A DNA stretch of 64,000 nucleotides from an uncultured Lachnospiraceae bacterium (GTDB lineage Bacteria; Bacillota; Clostridia; Lachnospirales; Lachnospiraceae): the NCBI GenBank assembly GCA_948794795.1, contig CAQGLR010000002.1, forward strand, positions 62,001 through 126,000, written 5' to 3'. The position numbers and the translations under genes are program-made. The first letter of the stretch is position 1. Every line of letters starts with the position of its first letter. The notes below the pieces were generated by a model. That model had not been told where the DNA came from and did no database searches. It saw only the letters and a program-made list of their open reading frames with translations. This document shows, piece after piece, positions 52,760-61,860 of this stretch.

Positions 52760-52947
52760 ACTACCTCCATATTACTTCTGTACTGGTTCCTTTCTGCAAT
52801 AAAACCATCTTTAAACATCCCTTCTGCCAGGCAGATACCAATAATCCACACTGGCAGTAAACAGGTATTTGTTACTTGCCCGCCTGTCAACCAAGTTCCA
52901 GCCCTGCCACTTAACCAATGTACTTTTTAATGGCTTGCCTTTTAATA

Positions 52948-54012
52948 TTAAAATACTTTAAACCTGAACACTGTAATGCTTTCAAACTTCTCACCTGCTT
53001 TTAATATAGCATTTGGAAATCCTTCTGTGTTTATAGCATTTGGGAAATTCTGCGACTCGAAACATGCACCACAAAAATTACCATAGTGTACCCCATCTTT
53101 ACAACCGTCTATATCAAGGTCATTGGCAGTATATATCTGCAACCCTGGCAAATCAGTAAATACTTCCATAATGCGTCCTGTACTGCTGTCCCTGAACTGT
53201 GCCGCTTTCTTCACACCTTCTTTGCCACCGCTTCTAAGTACAAAATTATAGTCATAACCTGTTACTATATTACCATATGCATCTTCTTTGCCAATGCCAT
53301 CCTTAAGTTTCTTAAATTCCCTGAAATCAAGTGCTGTGCCTGCAAGCTCTTTTAATTCACCTGTAGGTATAAGTATATCATTTACAGGCGTGTAATAATC
53401 TGATTCTATCTGGACTTCCTGGTTTAATACATCAGGACATTTATGTCCGCCTTTTCCAAGGTTAAAATAAGAATGGTTTGTAAAATTCACTATTGTATCA
53501 CTGTCACACACTGCCTGGTATCCAATTATCAGCTCATCATCATCGTCTAATATATAGGTAATTGAATAATCCAGGTTGCCAGGAAAACCCTGTTCCCCGT
53601 CTGGACTATGCCTTGAAAATATAATTTTGTCCTCTTCTTCAAATTCTTCACATTTTACACTATACATGCAACAATTATATCTTAAAAAGCCTCCATGCAG
53701 ACAATTTGTACTATCATTCTGGTCAAGCTGGTATTCTTTGTTATTTAAAACAAATTTTGCACCAGAAATCCTGTTGGCATATCTTCCTATAGGTGCACCA
53801 AAACTAGGCATGTTTACTTCATAAGGTGCCACTTCACCATATCCGGACACTATATCCTCAAATACACCATCTCTGTCTGGTACAATAATATTGGTAATTA
53901 CAGCACCCAGGTCAATAAATGATACTTCCATGCCATTTTTATTTTTCAGGGTATATTTTGTGACCTCATGTCCATCTTTGCTAGTTCCAAATTTACTTTT
54001 TACAATACTCAT
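52948..54012 (-). CDS. galM: Aldose 1-epimerase
   Basis: 354 residues. NRISGAKFVLN, NFTNHSYFNLGKGG (catalytic His), YDYNFVLR and SQNFPNA with the Glu in ACFESQNFP are the galactose mutarotase motifs. It interconverts alpha and beta sugar anomers. No gal genes adjoin. Confidence 0.94.
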   Translation of the reverse strand: MSIVKSKFGTSKDGHEVTKYTLKNKNGMEVSFIDLGAVITNIIVPDRDGVFEDIVSGYGEVAPYEVNMPSFGAPIGRYANRISGAKFVLNNKEYQLDQNDSTNCLHGGFLRYNCCMYSVKCEEFEEEDKIIFSRHSPDGEQGFPGNLDYSITYILDDDDELIIGYQAVCDSDTIVNFTNHSYFNLGKGGHKCPDVLNQEVQIESDYYTPVNDILIPTGELKELAGTALDFREFKKLKDGIGKEDAYGNIVTGYDYNFVLRSGGKEGVKKAAQFRDSSTGRIMEVFTDLPGLQIYTANDLDIDGCKDGVHYGNFCGACFESQNFPNAINTEGFPNAILKAGEKFESITVFRFKVF

Positions 54013-54170
54013 CTTATAACCTCCCGTGTATTTAATTTAGTATAGATAACCATTTTTAGTATAACAAACAAGATACTAATTTACAAGAGATACAATGTTT
54101 CTTTAATAACTATAGTTTATCTTTTCTTTCCCTAAATTTATAATATAATCCTTATGGCTTGTTATAAAAT

Positions 54171-54208
54171 TAAAAAGTGTACAAATTTATTGGCTCTGGC
54201 AATTCCAA
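54171..54208. repeat. Solo end of the MITE-like family
   Basis: TAAAAAGTGTACAAATTTAT followed by TGGCTCTGGCAATTCCAA matches the outer end of the element at 32423. No second end is adjacent. Confidence 0.5.
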
Positions 54209-54245
54209 TAACCCCAAAATATAAAGATAACCATAATTTGCATAA

Positions 54246-55619
54246 TCATGTGGTTTGTTTTACAACACATACTTTTTGTATATTGTATATTTCAAATAAC
54301 TTTGCCATATTTTCATCTATAACTTCCCCACATACCGCTATTGGCACAGCTGGCGGACATGACACAGTTTCTGCTGCACATATGCGCCCTGGGCTGTCCT
54401 TTACATCTATTATTTCAGTTGGTGCAAAAACTGCCTCCCTTATCTTAAACCGCCGTTCTGGCACACTTGTATAAACCTGAGGGATTTCAATATCTGGTTT
54501 TCTATGTTTTAATATATTTGTATTACAAACCCATTTTTTAATTCTGTCAAAATCCTGCTGGTTGTTTTCAGGTGTAACCATAAGGACAACATACTGTATA
54601 TCGGCATATTCACATTCAATGCCATATTTTCTCATTTCTATACTGGTACTGGTACCTGTATAACCTGCGCTTGCAGTATCTATAACAATTTTTAATGGTT
54701 CTGTATCTTTTACAGGGATTTTTTTGTCCTGCATATATTTTTTAATTCTGTTTACATCTGATATACAAGCAGCAAGCTTTTTATTATAACTTTCTGAGAG
54801 ATATTTATTACATAGGTCAAGTGACTGTAATATAAGATATGACGGGCTTGTTGAACCAAATATTGCAAGCCCTCTCTTTACCACTTCCAGGTATCTTTCC
54901 TTGTATCTGGTGGAAATATGCAGGTATGCACCTCCTGTAAGTACAGGAAGTGTTTTATGTGCAGAATCACAACACATTGCTGCCCCAAGTTTTATTGGAT
55001 GCAGGCTATCTTCTAGAAATGCAAGATATGCACCATGTGCATTATCTACAAGCAATGGCAGGTTATATTTTTCACAAATGCCTGAAATTCCTTTTATATC
55101 AGCTATACCTCCAAGATAACCAGGGGATGTTATATATACTGCTATTGGATAATCTTTCTTTTCTTTTATTATAAGAAAACTTTCTATGTCTTGTGGTGTA
55201 ATTATACTTTCACATATATTACTGCTTCTGCTGTTTATTATAAATTCAATTTCAATACCAGTAAGTGCACATGCATCAGCCATTGAACGGTGTATATTTC
55301 TTGATGATAATATATATTCATACTTAGAAATGCTATGTCTGCGTGACTCCATAAGTACAGCCATAAGCATTGCTTTAATACAAAGTGATGAACCTTCTGC
55401 AGAATAAAGTGTTTCTCCTGTACAAAAAAGGCGCGATGCATTATGCTGGCTTCTGGCAATAATGCCATCTGCCATACACAATACATCTGCACCCTCTATT
55501 TCTGTTATATCAGAATTCTCACATCCAAGAAATTTCTTTCCTTTATGCCCTGGCATATGGAACCGGGATATTCCCGACGCCTTATACTCTTCAATAAAAT
55601 CATATATGGGCGTATCCAT
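54246..55619 (-). CDS. Orn/Lys/Arg decarboxylase-family protein
   Basis: 458 residues, PLP-dependent fold type I. FHMPGHKGKKFLG, LLVDNAHGAYL and DSAHKTLPVLTGGA (PLP Lys) are the conserved blocks. Length matches the shorter clostridial/Bacillus type (SpeA/YaaO-like) rather than the 700-residue inducible forms. The substrate cannot be told by eye. ATG 55619 has GGAGG; it overlaps the 3' end of psd by 20 bases, so the polyamine-type gene is in the phospholipid operon. Confidence 0.88.
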   Translation of the reverse strand: MDTPIYDFIEEYKASGISRFHMPGHKGKKFLGCENSDITEIEGADVLCMADGIIARSQHNASRLFCTGETLYSAEGSSLCIKAMLMAVLMESRRHSISKYEYILSSRNIHRSMADACALTGIEIEFIINSRSSNICESIITPQDIESFLIIKEKKDYPIAVYITSPGYLGGIADIKGISGICEKYNLPLLVDNAHGAYLAFLEDSLHPIKLGAAMCCDSAHKTLPVLTGGAYLHISTRYKERYLEVVKRGLAIFGSTSPSYLILQSLDLCNKYLSESYNKKLAACISDVNRIKKYMQDKKIPVKDTEPLKIVIDTASAGYTGTSTSIEMRKYGIECEYADIQYVVLMVTPENNQQDFDRIKKWVCNTNILKHRKPDIEIPQVYTSVPERRFKIREAVFAPTEIIDVKDSPGRICAAETVSCPPAVPIAVCGEVIDENMAKLFEIYNIQKVCVVKQTT

Positions 55620-56517
55620 ATTCATCCTCCAAAAAACCTCCTTCTGTATTTCCTGGACCTTTCTTCCCAATAACTTCACCCATTTTTACCAGGGTTTCAA
55701 AACCATATTTGCTATTGTTAATTATCTCTTCATCTATTATAGCTTCTCCTTTTGCAAATGCAAGGATAACTGTAGAACCACCATATTCAAACCTGCCCTT
55801 TTCCTGTCCACGTAACGCATATGTTTCACCTTTATAATTCTTTATCCTGCCAACCATCATTGCACCTACTTCCATAGTAAGCACATTGCCAAAGTTCTTG
55901 CTGTAAAGCACAGAAAACTCCCTGGAATTTTCTTTATAAACTGGAAACTCACCACATGCAATTGGATTGACTGTATGCAGTACACCAGGTATTTTATAAT
56001 TTCTTTTCTGTTTTCCTGCATCAATATAAGCATATCTGTGGTAATCATCTACACAAAGCCTGAATATACAGAGAGTCCCACCTTTATAATACTGTGCAAG
56101 TTTCTTGCTTTTTGTAAGGCTTTCTATATTATAATGTGTCCCTTTAACATAAAAAACAGCATCTTCTGTAATATCATAAATACTAAGTTTCGCATCACAA
56201 GGCGAACATAAATCTGTCTTTTCTTCTGAAAAACTTCTGCTTCCCTCTTTTACTTTGCGTGTAAAGAAATCATTAAAATTCTTATATTCACGTTCTTCAT
56301 ATTCATCCATATTTATTTTATTATACTTTATAAAAGGCTTAATAAATAATGTTGAAAAAGAAGAATCCATAAAGTATCCTGCTGCTTTTGAAACACCTGG
56401 AACTATAAGCCACCTTAATAAAACCCTCCCTGGTTTTGTCTTATATAAAAATCCTAACATCCTGTCTTGTATGCCATTTTTATTCCTTAAAGGCACACGT
56501 TTTCTTTCATTTTCCAT
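55600..56517 (-). CDS. psd: Phosphatidylserine decarboxylase proenzyme
   Basis: 305 residues. It converts phosphatidylserine to phosphatidylethanolamine at the membrane. SPCDAKLSIY, DYHRYAYIDAG, HTVNP and FEYGGSTVILAF are present; GGST is the self-cleavage site that makes the pyruvoyl group (LGST in most). The operon with pssA supports the role. The leader carries a hairpin related to those of rsmE and nifS. Confidence 0.94.
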   Translation of the reverse strand: MENERKRVPLRNKNGIQDRMLGFLYKTKPGRVLLRWLIVPGVSKAAGYFMDSSFSTLFIKPFIKYNKINMDEYEEREYKNFNDFFTRKVKEGSRSFSEEKTDLCSPCDAKLSIYDITEDAVFYVKGTHYNIESLTKSKKLAQYYKGGTLCIFRLCVDDYHRYAYIDAGKQKRNYKIPGVLHTVNPIACGEFPVYKENSREFSVLYSKNFGNVLTMEVGAMMVGRIKNYKGETYALRGQEKGRFEYGGSTVILAFAKGEAIIDEEIINNSKYGFETLVKMGEVIGKKGPGNTEGGFLEDEYGYAHI

Positions 56518-56550
56518 AATTAATCCCCCCTGCCACTTACAACGGCTTAA
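56518..56550 (-). promoter_or_regulatory. Psd leader hairpin of the shared leader family
   Basis: TTTAAGCCG, then TGGC, GGGGGGATTAATT and the ATG. Four GC-rich pairs form the stem. It is a weaker member of the family at 47718, 48613 and 61110. Confidence 0.4.
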
Positions 56551-56591
56551 ATAAATATAAAAGCTATTCTATTGCATGTTTAGAAATAAAA

Positions 56592-56632
56592 AATCCCAAA
56601 AATTTGTGCACTTTTTAATCCTCAAACACGCC
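56592..56632. repeat. Fragment of MITE-like end
   Basis: The complement begins GTGTTTGAGGATTAAAAAGT and continues GCACAAATTT, like the outer end at 32423. Solo fragment downstream of pssA. Confidence 0.45.
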
Positions 56633-56638
56633 ATAGAT

Positions 56639-57343
56639 TTATACTCCATAATATACTCCAAATAATTTCTTAATAACAGGCCACAATGGCATCTCTGGAA
56701 ACCTTAGTTTTGGCACATTGTAACTTGAAAATATTATTATTATAAGCACTGCTGCAGCAACTATTGCTACAATAAAAAACAGTGTAATATTATTTGGCTT
56801 TCTCAATTTAAAATCTACAATAAATAATGTCCCTACAATACATAATACAAAATTCAAAATAATTATAAAAACAATTTCTGGCAAAAAAGACTGCAGTAAA
56901 AATATTACTGGAAGTATTATTGCCATTGATGTAATAGGAAGCCCATGGTAATATTTGTTAACCCCGTCCTCTTCTGCCTGCCTTCTTGTTTCAAGTACAT
57001 TAAAATATGCAAGCCTTATTACTGAACACACACAATAATATCCTACAAAAAGCGCTCCAAGCGGACCTCTTACCCCTATAAGGAAACATATCATTGCAGG
57101 GAACATCCCAAAACATATAACATCACACAAAGAATCAATCTGTATTCCAAAAAGTTTTTCGTCATCTGTCCTGTCCTTTTTACTCCTTGCAATTTTACCA
57201 TCAAACATATCACACAGCCCAGACAGTGCCAGACACATAATTGCAGTACGGAACCTGCCTCCAAATGCCTGTATCATGCCAAAAACTGAAATAAGCAGGC
57301 TGACATATGTAAGAATTACTGTATAATTATAAAATCCTATCAT
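56639..57343 (-). CDS. pssA: CDP-diacylglycerol-serine O-phosphatidyltransferase
   Basis: 234 residues with six or so helices. The CDP-alcohol motif appears as DGKIAR, then FGIQIDSLCD with both Asp. It makes phosphatidylserine from CDP-diacylglycerol and serine, the substrate for Psd. It begins one base after the flippase-like stop. Confidence 0.92.
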   Translation of the reverse strand: MIGFYNYTVILTYVSLLISVFGMIQAFGGRFRTAIMCLALSGLCDMFDGKIARSKKDRTDDEKLFGIQIDSLCDVICFGMFPAMICFLIGVRGPLGALFVGYYCVCSVIRLAYFNVLETRRQAEEDGVNKYYHGLPITSMAIILPVIFLLQSFLPEIVFIIILNFVLCIVGTLFIVDFKLRKPNNITLFFIVAIVAAAVLIIIIFSSYNVPKLRFPEMPLWPVIKKLFGVYYGV

Positions 57344-57344
57344 C

Positions 57345-58379
57345 TTACTGTATTCCTTTTCTATAGATTATTTTTATATATGCTACAACTGACATAACAG
57401 CGCTTATAAAAAGCTGTGTGTAGTAACTTAGCCCCCTGCTCACAATCATAACAGGAAGTACAAGGCTTCCACCACATAAAGGGGTAAATATTTCCTTAAA
57501 AAGTTTCTCTGTAATTCCCATGCCTCCTGGAAGTGGAAGCATATCAACGGCAGCTGAAATCATAGCCTGTAAACTTGTTATTACCACTATGCCCTCGCTT
57601 GCAGTGCCAAATGACAGACAAGTTATATAAGTAACGGCAAATAATAAAATACGCTGGAATGTTGTTATACAAAATACATTCCATATTATAAACTTATGTG
57701 AAGAAAAATATTCTGCCGTATCCCTGTACTTGTCCATTGCAGAACTAACCTTATCTATATATTTCTTGCTATTCTTTAAATTGAACAGCCTGCTGGCTGT
57801 ACATATTATAAATGTTGCTGTATTCCTTGCAAAAAGCGGATGAAATACAAATAACAGCATAACCAGTATACAGATAATATTTAATACCATGCCAAGTACA
57901 CACCATGGCATTACAGGTTTAAGGTAATAGAAAATCCTGGCAGGGCGCAGTACAAATACTATTATACCAGCAGCCACAAGCACCATTTTATATGTGATTG
58001 TCACTATAACAAGCACCATTGTAGAAACAGTAAGGGAAAGCCCATCTTTTTTCATAAAATACAGCTGTGCAGGCTGCCCTCCTGTAGCAGATGGCGTTAC
58101 AAGGCAGAAGAAAAAACCAACAAAGGAATACAGGCAGCAATGTGTAAGCTTTACACTTTCCCCAAGGCTTCTAAACATATAATATATAATTACAGACTCA
58201 CTTTCAATAAAAATTATTACAAATATTACACCTATTAACCAGTACCTGCTGTCTGCACTTTTAATATAACCTATAATAGAGCCAAGGTCTTCATTATAGA
58301 ATACAGAACACATTGTTACTGCAAATACAGCAGTTAGAAACAAAGCATTAAAAATATTCCTGTTCCTCTTCCCTGTCAT
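57345..58379 (-). CDS. Lysylphosphatidylglycerol synthase TM-region-like protein (UPF0104)
   Basis: 344 residues, eight or so membrane helices. FFFCLVTPSATGGQPAQLYFM and LPLPGGMGITEKLF are the two conserved blocks of the YbhN/UPF0104 group, the flippase-like half of MprF. Its paralogue is at 61861. It lies in the PE operon, so lipid transport is likely. ATG 58379 with GGAGAT upstream. Confidence 0.9.
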   Translation of the reverse strand: MTGKRNRNIFNALFLTAVFAVTMCSVFYNEDLGSIIGYIKSADSRYWLIGVIFVIIFIESESVIIYYMFRSLGESVKLTHCCLYSFVGFFFCLVTPSATGGQPAQLYFMKKDGLSLTVSTMVLVIVTITYKMVLVAAGIIVFVLRPARIFYYLKPVMPWCVLGMVLNIICILVMLLFVFHPLFARNTATFIICTASRLFNLKNSKKYIDKVSSAMDKYRDTAEYFSSHKFIIWNVFCITTFQRILLFAVTYITCLSFGTASEGIVVITSLQAMISAAVDMLPLPGGMGITEKLFKEIFTPLCGGSLVLPVMIVSRGLSYYTQLFISAVMSVVAYIKIIYRKGIQ

Positions 58380-59082
58380 AAATAATATCTCCAAAAACTT
58401 TTTGATTTATTTTACCAAAAATTTTACTGGTTGTTTTATATAATTTTGTATGGTTTCCTATGTACAGACATATTTCTGCAATTAACACCCCGCCAATAAC
58501 ATCTGCAATATAATGCTGTTTTGTAAATTGTGTAGATATAAAAACCATAATAGCAAATATACACGAAAATGCCCTGTACCACAATGGTATTATCTTCCTT
58601 CCTCTTATGCCTGCATAACACAGCCAGCTTACAAGACAGTGTATTGATGGGAAAAGGTTGGTTGCAGGGTCTGCAAAATAAATAAAACGCATAATATTTT
58701 CCACAATTCCATCCCCTGTAACTTCTGGCCTGGTATTAGTTGTTGGCAGCAGTATAAAAAATACCATGCAGACAACTCTTGAAAGATAATCCCCCGTTGC
58801 AAATTTAAACCAGTCTTCATTTCCCTCACGTGTTATTATTATATAATTAGCAGCCCAGAACCCAAAACATATAACATATACAAGTACCCATCCTGGTATA
58901 AAGGGTACACTGTAGTCAAATGGTGTTGATAAATCATAATGCTTTGCATCTTTCATTATAATTTGTGTGCCTGTATAAATAAGTGAGTTAAAAACAAAAC
59001 AGAATATAACAGAAAAAAACGCATATCTTGGAATAACCTTTCCAATATATGCCTCATACCAATTTTTTAACCTTCTGCGCAT
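58348..59082 (-). CDS. PAP2-family phosphatase (inositol phosphoceramide synthase-like)
   Basis: 244 residues with six helices. NLFPSIHCLVSWL and STQFTKQHYIADVIGG are the PAP2 motifs with both His. It may dephosphorylate phosphatidate or other lipid phosphates, or transfer head groups. ATG 59082 has GGGGGAC upstream. It overlaps the flippase-like gene by 32 bases and starts the operon. Confidence 0.88.
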   Translation of the reverse strand: MRRRLKNWYEAYIGKVIPRYAFFSVIFCFVFNSLIYTGTQIIMKDAKHYDLSTPFDYSVPFIPGWVLVYVICFGFWAANYIIITREGNEDWFKFATGDYLSRVVCMVFFILLPTTNTRPEVTGDGIVENIMRFIYFADPATNLFPSIHCLVSWLCYAGIRGRKIIPLWYRAFSCIFAIMVFISTQFTKQHYIADVIGGVLIAEICLYIGNHTKLYKTTSKIFGKINQKVFGDIIYDREEEQEYF

Positions 59083-59518
59083 AGACTTGTCCCCCATTTT
59101 TTATATACAAAACTATTAATCTGGAAATTAAATATTACAGAATTTTGCGCAGAATAAATTGTTAAGGACATCTGCTGGAAATGCAGGCGTAGTGGTGCTA
59201 CACCAGGAATTTCAGGTAAGCAAAAACTGCAAAATTTAACAGATTAAATAATACACCAAAATACAATTCCCTTAATTTATAAAGTGCATGCTATGGCAGA
59301 CAGAATAAACCGTAATTGTTCCGCCAGCTATGGCACGCACATCCTTCCAATGCTTATATTAACACAACCAGCATACATGTAACAAGGTTTTTATGAACTT
59401 TGTAATGAAACCTTAATATTTCAGTTATTATTGATATAAATTGCCATATACTGCCAATTTTACACTTTTTTATCCAGCAAAAACCGGTTTATAATTTTTG
59501 TAATGTAAGCAGGCTGGC
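59083..59518. other. Structured 5' region of the PE operon
   Basis: No gene. Nested complementarity lies at 59141-59237: AATTTTGCGCAG/CTGCAAAATT outside, GTAG/CTAC inside. GCTATGGCA occurs twice (near 59291 and 59328). It may be an RNA leader or a small mobile element; no known riboswitch was recognised. Confidence 0.4.
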
Positions 59519-59758
59519 TTATAATTTCTTGTCCTTATCTGCTTCTTCTTTATCTTCATCTTTTTTCTTATATACCATTTTATATATAAGAGTATATGCA
59601 TATAAAAATATTGGAATGATAATTGTTGCAGAAAGACTTCCTAAAAATAGCGCATGTGTTGCAGGTGTTGCAAGTATTGCAGATATAAATGTAAGCAGGT
59701 ACATGCCAAGAAGTACCACTGCTCCAGCCGCTGCAAATATTCTTCTAAGCTTATCCAT
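59519..59758 (-). CDS. Small two-helix membrane protein
   Basis: 79 residues: helices at about 7-30 and 37-60, then a highly charged KKKDEDKEEADKDKK tail. AGGAGA precedes the ATG. It follows rarA by 20 bases and is likely cotranscribed. No family named. Confidence 0.75.
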   Translation of the reverse strand: MDKLRRIFAAAGAVVLLGMYLLTFISAILATPATHALFLGSLSATIIIPIFLYAYTLIYKMVYKKKDEDKEEADKDKKL

Positions 59759-59778
59759 ATTTCTCCTGTTTTCTATAA

Positions 59779-61098
59779 TTATTCTTCATGTATGTATCTA
59801 AAGTATTCCTGTATTGTCTTTTCATACCCGTTATCTGATGGTATATAGAAACGTCTGCCTTCAAGCCCGTCTGGAAGATACTGCTGTTTTACATAATGTT
59901 TTGGATATAAATGTGCGTATTTATAACCTATACCACGCCCAAGCTTATCAGCACCTTTATAATGTGAATCCATAAGGTGCGGTGGAACTCCTCCTGCATT
60001 TTCATTTTTTACAGCTTCCATAGCCATACTTATTGCTTCTACTGCTGAATTGCTTTTAGGTGCGCTTGCAACATAAGTGGCTGCCTGTGCAAGTATTATC
60101 TGGCTTTCTGGCATACCAACCCTTTCAACCGCCTGTGCTGCACTGGTTGCAACCACAAGTGCCTGTGGGTCTGCGTTAGAAACATCTTCCGCTGCACAAA
60201 TCATTATCCTTCTTGCAATAAAACGTATATCTTCACCTGCATACAGCATCTTTGCAAGATAATATATAGCAGCGTCAGGGTCGGAACCTCTCATGCTTTT
60301 GATAAACGCTGATATAACATCATAGTGGTTGTCACCAGTTTTGTCATACCTTACCACTTTTTTCTGTATACAGTCAGATATAACTTCAAGTGTAAGGTGT
60401 ATAATTCCATCATCACCACGGTTTGTTGTAAGCACCCCAAGTTCAACAGCATTAAGTGCAAGCCTGGCATCACCACCAGAAATATCTGCAAGAAAGCTTA
60501 GTGCATCATTATCTATCTCCGCTTTATATAAGCCCATGCCTCTCTCTTCATCATTTATTGCCCTTAATACAATTTCCTTGATATTGCCAGGTGACAGTGG
60601 CTTTAGCTCAAATATAACTGAACGTGAAACCAATGCGCTGTTTACCTCAAAATATGGGTTTTCAGTAGTTGCACCAATTAATATAATTGTCCCATCTTCA
60701 ACAAAAGGCAGAAGATAGTCCTGCTGCCCCTTATTGAACCTGTGTATCTCATCAACAAAAAGAATTGTCTTCCTGCTATACATTCCAGCATTGTCTTTAG
60801 CCTGTTTAATAACTTCTTCCATATCTTTTTTGCCAGCAGATGTTGCATTAATCTGTACAAAAACAGCACTCGTTGAATTAGCAACCACTTTGGCAAGTGT
60901 TGTCTTCCCCGTGCCAGGCGGGCCATAGAATATAACCGAACCAAGTTTGTCCGCTTTAATTGCCCTGTATAAAAGTTTGCCACGTCCTGCTATATGTTCC
61001 TGCCCTGCAACCTCCTCAAGTGTAACAGGCCTCATCCTTGAGGCAAGTGGTGACTCTTGTTCTTTATTTATATCCCTCATATAATCAAATAAATCCAT
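59779..61098 (-). CDS. rarA: Replication-associated recombination protein A
   Basis: 439 residues. GPPGTGKTTLAKVVA (Walker A), LFVDEIHRFNK (Walker B), ATTENPYFE and the C-terminal GGDARLALNA and HLMDSHYKGA blocks match MgsA/RarA. It is a AAA+ protein acting at stalled forks. ATG 61098 has GGGGGATT upstream and a leader hairpin. Confidence 0.95.
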   Translation of the reverse strand: MDLFDYMRDINKEQESPLASRMRPVTLEEVAGQEHIAGRGKLLYRAIKADKLGSVIFYGPPGTGKTTLAKVVANSTSAVFVQINATSAGKKDMEEVIKQAKDNAGMYSRKTILFVDEIHRFNKGQQDYLLPFVEDGTIILIGATTENPYFEVNSALVSRSVIFELKPLSPGNIKEIVLRAINDEERGMGLYKAEIDNDALSFLADISGGDARLALNAVELGVLTTNRGDDGIIHLTLEVISDCIQKKVVRYDKTGDNHYDVISAFIKSMRGSDPDAAIYYLAKMLYAGEDIRFIARRIMICAAEDVSNADPQALVVATSAAQAVERVGMPESQIILAQAATYVASAPKSNSAVEAISMAMEAVKNENAGGVPPHLMDSHYKGADKLGRGIGYKYAHLYPKHYVKQQYLPDGLEGRRFYIPSDNGYEKTIQEYFRYIHEE

Positions 61099-61109
61099 AC
61101 TAATCCCCC

Positions 61110-61184
61110 ATACCATGCTTTGTATGGCACAAAATTGAAACCATAATGATTACCAGGCAGCGTTTTTTGCTGACTTAGAATCAT
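61110..61184 (-). promoter_or_regulatory. Structured leader of rarA
   Basis: Nine-base arms ATACCATGC/GTATGGCAC (one mismatch, two G-U) with a TTT loop (61110-61130), next to the Shine-Dalgarno site. A second hairpin (61148-61184) contains GGCAGCG and GCTGAC as at rsmE and the desulfurase gene. Confidence 0.55.
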
Positions 61185-61200
61185 TTTTCAATCTATCCCC

Positions 61201-61842
61201 TTAACCAAAAACTACTGGTTTCCCATCTATAACTGCAAAATATATATTATCACCTTTATTAATTAATGCCTGCCCTGATGTTGCTTCTGTAACTTTTTTT
61301 ACAAAGGTGTCTATATTGCCATCAGAAACTACAAGTTCCATCTCTGCCTTTTCACTATATTTTGTATCCATAACTGCAAGTTCCATCTGTGATGCAATAT
61401 ACTTAAGCTTCCCTATTCCATTATAATCTGTAGTTATTGTAATTATTTTCCCTGGTTCCTTATATACAATACTGCTTGCACAAAGCCCTTCCTTGGCTGA
61501 CTTTGAGTAAGCCCTTACAAGCCCTCCTGTTCCAAGCAGTGTACCGCCAAAATACCTTGTAACAACTATAAGTACATCAGAAATACCCTCACCTGTGATT
61601 ACTTCAAGTATTGGCCTGCCTGCTGTACCAGATGGTTCACCATCATCACTGCACTTGCTTGTCCCGCCTGTAACATATGCATAACAGTTATGTCTTGCAT
61701 CCCAGTATTTCTTTTTAATCCCTTCAAGTATCCCTGCTGCCTCTTCTTCGCTTCCAATTGGAAATACATTAGCTATAAACCTTGACTTTTTCTCAACAAT
61801 CTCAGCGCTTCCGCCGCTATATACAATTTTGTAACCTGCCAT
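61201..61842 (-). CDS. yigZ: YigZ/IMPACT family protein
   Basis: 213 residues. EKKSRFIANVFPI, ARHNCYAYVTG, DDGEPSGTAGRPILEVI and VTRYFGGTLLGTGGLVRAYS are the UPF0029 blocks. The C-terminal ferredoxin-like domain is present. Role unclear, linked to translation or stress in relatives. GGAGGGGG is before the ATG. Confidence 0.93.
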   Translation of the reverse strand: MAGYKIVYSGGSAEIVEKKSRFIANVFPIGSEEEAAGILEGIKKKYWDARHNCYAYVTGGTSKCSDDGEPSGTAGRPILEVITGEGISDVLIVVTRYFGGTLLGTGGLVRAYSKSAKEGLCASSIVYKEPGKIITITTDYNGIGKLKYIASQMELAVMDTKYSEKAEMELVVSDGNIDTFVKKVTEATSGQALINKGDNIYFAVIDGKPVVFG

Positions 61843-61860
61843 TGCCCCCTCCTGGCCAAT

